Positions 7,261-10,115 of a DNA stretch of 10,115 bases are shown here, piece after piece. The notes beneath the pieces were generated by a model. That model was given only the letters and a program-made list of their open reading frames with translations, was not told where the DNA came from and made no database searches. A program made the position numbers and the translations under genes. The stretch's first letter is position 1; each line of letters starts with the position of its first letter. Source of the DNA: Endozoicomonadaceae bacterium (GTDB lineage Bacteria; Pseudomonadota; Gammaproteobacteria; Pseudomonadales; Endozoicomonadaceae); contig JAAOIJ010000063.1 in assembly GCA_015163815.1 (NCBI GenBank), positions 1 through 10,115 of the forward strand, given 5' to 3'.

Positions 7261-7449
7261 TTATGCCTTAAACAACCTTTTTTTTTGTGCTTTAAAACAT
7301 GAAGCCAATAAGCAATATATTCTATGCTGAGCGCTATTATCAATGATTGCCCACATCACATCTACAGGCAGTGCTTGTTTCTCTAAATTGGCTTTTAAAG
7401 TGTATATTGCTGCAATTTTAAGATAGCCTTGGTTGCATTGATAGCATAA
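7261..7449 (-). pseudogene. Orphan 62-codon reading frame between ubiC and ubiA, probable gene remnant
   Basis: Directly after the ubiC TGA, the same frame stays open for 62 more codons to a TAA at 7261-7263. The translation looks protein-like rather than random, with GYLKIAAIYTLKANLEKQ and LPVDVMWAIIDNSAQHRIYC, then a basic end. I do not recognise the family. UbiC proteins normally end where the TGA falls, so this is unlikely to be a UbiC extension. The first ATG in frame is late (Met30), leaving only 33 residues, and no ribosome binding site stands out. The likeliest reading is the C-terminal remnant of a lost gene; a short real gene with a non-ATG start is possible. Confidence 0.4.
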
Positions 7450-8004
7450 TCATGGTGCTGAACAGGCTGTAAGAAAAAATTCGGATACTGCGACATGTAC
7501 GGTTGAGTCTAATGAAAATATAGATCTTCGCCCCCAGATATAATCTAATGATATTTTTTGAGCTTCAATCGGTAAGTTCAGTCGATGTGTATACGTGATG
7601 TCAAAAGGACTGCGCGTTAACCCAGGTTGACGAAATAACCAAGCTCCTAAAGGGAGGTGACTAAAATGTTGAAAATATGGTTTGAGTATCGGATGTTTTG
7701 TATTTGAAAAAATACTAGAGGCATAAATGCGAACAGTTCCTTTCAAAATCAAAAGTACGTTTCGTATGATATAGTCTGATTGATTAGGATATTGATTTAA
7801 ATAGATTAATTCTTTAGTAGAAGGTTTTTTGCATGTTTGCTCTAAAACTTGAACGATCACAGGTGCTTGATAGTATTCAGTTAGCTTTTCAGTTAAAGAT
7901 TGAGGATCAGTTAGCCAACTGTACATAGGTTCTTCAATATCTACAGCACACGGTGCTGGCATCCAGATCAAAGATTTTTTTGGATTTTTTTTGGTATAAA
8001 TCAT
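7450..8004 (-). CDS. ubiC: Chorismate--pyruvate lyase (184 aa)
   Basis: Converts chorismate to 4-hydroxybenzoate plus pyruvate, the first committed step of ubiquinone synthesis in the cytosol. The family pattern is clear despite divergence: YSWLTDPQSLTEKL near the start, IIRNVLLI with the substrate-binding Arg81, LPLGAWLF (Gly120), WGRRSIF, and SEFFL near the C-terminus with Glu175, matching the active-site Glu155 of the E. coli enzyme. The frame opens at a TTG (8050-8052). I chose the ATG at 8002-8004 because the upstream TTG falls at the predicted transcription start, and because the distance from this ATG to the conserved WL matches E. coli UbiC. No Shine-Dalgarno serves the ATG. AAAGGGG lies six bases before an in-frame ATT (8020-8022), so an unusual ATT start is an alternative. 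UbiA, the next enzyme of the pathway, is downstream. Confidence 0.9.
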   Translation of the reverse strand: MIYTKKNPKKSLIWMPAPCAVDIEEPMYSWLTDPQSLTEKLTEYYQAPVIVQVLEQTCKKPSTKELIYLNQYPNQSDYIIRNVLLILKGTVRIYASSIFSNTKHPILKPYFQHFSHLPLGAWLFRQPGLTRSPFDITYTHRLNLPIEAQKISLDYIWGRRSIFSLDSTVHVAVSEFFLTACSAP

Positions 8005-8058
8005 GCATCTGTATTTGTCAATATAGAGCCCCTTTGATGAGGCCTGAGCCAATAAAAA

Positions 8059-8088
8059 ATTGTATCATATATCATATGGCATTGTCAT
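8059..8088 (-). promoter_or_regulatory. Candidate ubiC promoter
   Basis: On the minus strand ATGACA (8083-8088) and TACAAT (8059-8064) are separated by 18 bases, each one mismatch from the sigma-70 consensus. Transcription would begin near 8052, leaving roughly 48 bases of leader before the chosen ubiC ATG. This makes the upstream TTG start of the ubiC frame unlikely. It lies in the 117-bp gap between the hydrolase stop and ubiC, suggesting ubiC does not depend on read-through from the hydrolase gene. Confidence 0.45.
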
Positions 8089-8121
8089 CGACATTAAAGT
8101 GTTACGCTTCAGCATCATAGT

Positions 8122-9441
8122 TTAAGATGGGTTTTCTAATTGATTGATAATATACATGCCGATGTGTTTATGCATAGATGCTGATAAGTGGCTATGATTC
8201 CATGTAAAAAAACGATTGTGATCTCTATTATAAGTGTCCCATGGATTAGATTTATTCTTTATCTCTAATAGGTAATCGATATAAGATTTATTGGTTGTCA
8301 TATGCTCTTTATATTGAACTGATTTGGCTAAAAGATCTATTTTTTGACCAAGATCTATTATTTTAATATTTTTATCATCTGTAAATCTTGTTTTTAACGC
8401 TTCATTATATAACTGAGTTAATTGTTGTATATAATATCTCATTTTTTGAGATAGGCTTGGAATATAATGGCTGTACTTAAATATGATATGATTTGTTGTT
8501 GGAAAATGAGTAATATCAGGGATTGTCATGAGGTGGATCGTATAATTTTCTTCTAAAGAGTGGTATTTTGTTTTTATTTTTAATATAGCTTGTTGAATAT
8601 GCTCGCAAACGATCTCTATTTTTCTTTTCCAAATCTTGATTATAGATGAATTTTTGCAGAAACTGGATGCAAGATAGAGAGGTGTTTTTGATAGCATCCA
8701 CGCGATATCATTCCCTCCTATCCAAATAAAAAAACCAACGTTTTTTGTCACAGCGTTATATGTATCAGCTAAATACATAGACACTTGTTTATTCAAATCT
8801 GGTATGGCTAAAGAGCGGTATTTAAAGCGATTATTTCGATCAAAATTGTAATCTTTGGATGTGTCTATCATGTATTGCTGATTTTTTTTTATCAGTTCTT
8901 CTAATGATAAAACTAAAGGTTGATTAGGATAGCTACTACATTGATAACAACCTTCAGTCAAGCTATTATTTGGGTGACCTGTTACGGCTCCAACCCATGC
9001 ATAATTTAAACTATAATCTTCCAATCGCTTAGTAGGATCCTGGCATATATACTGTATTTCTTGATAAGAACAGAGTTTATATACATTGTTTCGATATAAT
9101 TTAGGCGGATTTTTTAAATGATAAGCTACGTAAAATGGCCATATGATATTATATCCTGTTACTTTTAACTGATTATTGTTTATAAAAATCAAACTCTTGT
9201 TAATGAAAGATTCAGGTAATTCTGCTTCGCTGCATTGAATAGGATTCGTAATAGGCACATAATAATTAAAATGTTTTGCTTCGATATACTGGATATTTTC
9301 TGGCATCGGGTAATTGCCAGAATCTGTCATGCTATCACCAAAAAAAACTAATTGATTAAATCTACTGTATAGATAGGTAGAGTGTAAGACATAAAAGAGT
9401 GAACCAGTCATCAGTATCTTAAACAACAGCTTGTTTTTCAT
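8122..9441 (-). CDS. Secreted SGNH/GDSL-family lipase/esterase-like protein (439 aa)
   Basis: Resembles the GDSL hydrolases that include bacterial secreted phospholipases/acyltransferases (thermolabile haemolysin and Legionella PlaA/C/D type). Numbered from the ATG at 9439-9441: a Lys-rich start and hydrophobic stretch (about 4-22) look like a signal peptide. Block I is VFFGDSMTDSGN with nucleophile Ser37, block II is NYAWVGAVTG (Asn146, Gly151), and block III is IGGND with Asn244. Block V reads FFTWNHSHLS (411-420), where the family usually has WDxxHPT. The catalytic Asp is therefore Asn415, while His418 is kept. Seven cysteines suggest disulfides in an exported protein. A GTG four codons upstream (9451-9453) is an alternative start. 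I prefer the ATG because GAGA sits at suitable spacing before it. The gene is AT-rich in codon use and is the most accessory-looking gene here. Substrate unknown. Confidence 0.82.
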   Translation of the reverse strand: MKNKLLFKILMTGSLFYVLHSTYLYSRFNQLVFFGDSMTDSGNYPMPENIQYIEAKHFNYYVPITNPIQCSEAELPESFINKSLIFINNNQLKVTGYNIIWPFYVAYHLKNPPKLYRNNVYKLCSYQEIQYICQDPTKRLEDYSLNYAWVGAVTGHPNNSLTEGCYQCSSYPNQPLVLSLEELIKKNQQYMIDTSKDYNFDRNNRFKYRSLAIPDLNKQVSMYLADTYNAVTKNVGFFIWIGGNDIAWMLSKTPLYLASSFCKNSSIIKIWKRKIEIVCEHIQQAILKIKTKYHSLEENYTIHLMTIPDITHFPTTNHIIFKYSHYIPSLSQKMRYYIQQLTQLYNEALKTRFTDDKNIKIIDLGQKIDLLAKSVQYKEHMTTNKSYIDYLLEIKNKSNPWDTYNRDHNRFFTWNHSHLSASMHKHIGMYIINQLENPS

Positions 9442-9499
9442 AGACAGTCTCACATTGAAAGCGTTTGATGTAAGTGATATTTTTTACCTTCATAAGTTT

Positions 9500-9535
9500 G
9501 AATTGCAATAGTAAAGCATTTTCTATAGCCAAAAA
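9500..9535 (+). repeat. IS-end-like direct repeat, copy A
   Basis: A 36-base segment beginning GAATTGCAATAGTAAAGC and ending in CTATAGCCAAAAA matches copy B (9717-9752) at 30 of 36 positions, in the same orientation and without gaps. As copy B lies just ahead of the IS30-family transposase, copy A may be the leftover left end of another such element. Confidence 0.6.
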
Positions 9536-9716
9536 ATCAGTTAAATGTCAGTGCGTGTCCTTATTTTGCATTCACTTAAATAATAGTATGCGCGATATCA
9601 ATCATTATTTTAAAATACCTAGTTAGTTTATCAAAATGAATCAAAATACGTCTAAAATATTTTAATCTAACCAATAAATTTTCAATAAGATGCTTTGATT
9701 TTGCCTTTTTAATTGT

Positions 9717-9752
9717 GAAGTGCAGCAGTAAAGCTTTGTCTATAGGCAAAAA
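9717..9752 (+). repeat. IS-end-like direct repeat, copy B; probable left end of the IS30-family element
   Basis: This 36-base segment (GAAGTGCAGCAGTAAAGC to CTATAGGCAAAAA) lies about 45 bases before the probable start of the IS30-like frame, a usual distance for the left inverted repeat and promoter of such elements. The right end of the element lies outside the window, so its inverted match could not be checked. Confidence 0.5.
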
Positions 9753-9782
9753 CAATCAACCAATATATGATTTTCAGATTGA

Positions 9783-10115
9783 GGACATCCTCTAATCATT
9801 CGTATCACTTCTTTTTATCAACATTTGACTGCAGAAGAAAAATCTAAAATTGATATCTTATTGTCAAAGCATTATTCTGAGACCTTTGCAATAAGCAGTT
9901 CAATGAATAATTTATGTATTTTTTTATTCAAACAATACATAAATTACTTCATTTTTTAAACTATTTTAATAAAAAAGATCATATCAGGAGTCTTGGTTGT
10001 CTTATTGCAAAGGTCTCATTCTATTAATGCAATAAGAAAGGCATTGAAAAGATCTCCTTCTACGATTTCAAGAGAGATTCCACGTAATACTAAAAGGAGA
10101 CAATATGTTGATCAA
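9783..10115 (+). pseudogene. IS30-family transposase, N-terminal part, interrupted by MITE copy 2
   Basis: Two open pieces in one frame encode the N-terminal helix-turn-helix region typical of IS30 transposases. Before the MITE the frame reads YQHLTAEEKSKIDILLSK followed by HYS (to 9878). After it comes INAIRKALKRSPSTISREI followed by PRN (from 10023). The SPSTISREI block is the family hallmark. Removing the MITE and one copy of its 5-bp flanking repeat joins the pieces in frame. With the MITE in place, the reading frame meets a TAA at 9957-9959 within it. No ATG precedes the conserved part: the expected start is occupied by ATT (9798-9800), and Pro in REIPRN and His in SKHYS are unusual for the family, so the copy was probably decaying. 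The DDE catalytic domain lies beyond the window. Confidence 0.88.
9878..10018 (-). mobile_element. MITE-like element, copy 2 (141 bp), inserted in the IS30 gene
   Basis: The inverse-orientation partner of the element at 189-329, with perfect 18-bp terminal inverted repeats TGAGACCTTTGCAATAAG. It is flanked by a direct repeat, ATTCT, at 9874-9878 and 10018-10022 if the element is taken to begin at GAGACC. If the outer T and A belong to the element, the duplication is TTC; both give the same restored target. The internal hairpin is kept (13-bp stem, 9908-9920 with 9934-9946). It carries no gene. Its intact ends and clean target duplication suggest it is the more recent of the two insertions. 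Confidence 0.9.

Larger units (their letters stand above)
9454..9782. other. Intergenic stretch with insertion-sequence-end-like repeats
   Basis: No gene was found in this AT-rich stretch between the hydrolase start and the IS30 remnant. Its only clear structure is the pair of 36-bp direct repeats listed separately. The hydrolase promoter must lie here, and the left repeat occupies about 59-94 bases before its start codon, but no convincing -35/-10 pair was picked out. Confidence 0.5.

Noticed and set aside
189..10018. Idea that the two MITEs and the genes between them form one composite transposon
   Set aside because: The right copy has its own target duplication inside an IS30 gene, showing it inserted singly, and the enclosed genes are ordinary housekeeping genes.
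1..10115. tRNA, rRNA, CRISPR array, toxin-antitoxin or defence system
   Set aside because: No cloverleaf-like, rRNA-like or regularly spaced repeat pattern was seen, and no protein in the window has motifs of such systems.

Overview
The window is AT-rich bacterial chromosome that most resembles a gammaproteobacterium. It carries chorismate lyase (ubiC) and the ubiquinone prenyltransferase (ubiA), a 387-residue phosphoglycerate kinase next to a class II fructose-bisphosphate aldolase, a RuvX of the E. coli type, and a secreted GDSL esterase. Decaying insertion sequences and a small inverted-repeat element at both edges, together with the base composition, would fit a host-associated lineage such as the Legionellales/Coxiellales. 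That placement is an inference.

Layout. Positions 1-638 hold no convincing intact gene: there is a 141-bp MITE-like element (189-329) flanked by short coding-like fragments. From 639 to 2957 lie pgk and fba on the minus strand, transcribed pgk first. Divergent from pgk is a plus-strand pair, ilvE and ruvX (3205-4730), only 5 bases apart. A minus-strand FAD-linked D-2-hydroxyacid dehydrogenase (4732-6159) ends one base from ruvX. Then, all on the minus strand, come ubiA (6293-7156), a 62-codon orphan reading frame (7261-7449), ubiC (7450-8004) and a secreted SGNH/GDSL hydrolase (8122-9441). The right edge (9454-10115) holds two copies of an insertion-sequence-end-like repeat and the N-terminal part of an IS30-family transposase, which is interrupted by a second 141-bp MITE in opposite orientation to the first.

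How the genes fit together. pgk and fba serve glycolysis/gluconeogenesis. IlvE makes branched-chain amino acids, and RuvX is a housekeeping nuclease for nucleic-acid processing. The FAD enzyme oxidises a D-2-hydroxyacid, probably feeding electrons to the quinone pool. UbiC and UbiA carry out the first two committed steps of ubiquinone synthesis. The SGNH protein is the only gene that looks accessory or possibly virulence-related.

The most informative non-genic signal is the MITE pair. The right copy sits inside the IS30 gene. Removing it with one copy of its flanking repeat restores the transposase reading frame exactly, so both the insertion and its boundaries can be read directly. No tRNA, rRNA or CRISPR array was seen.
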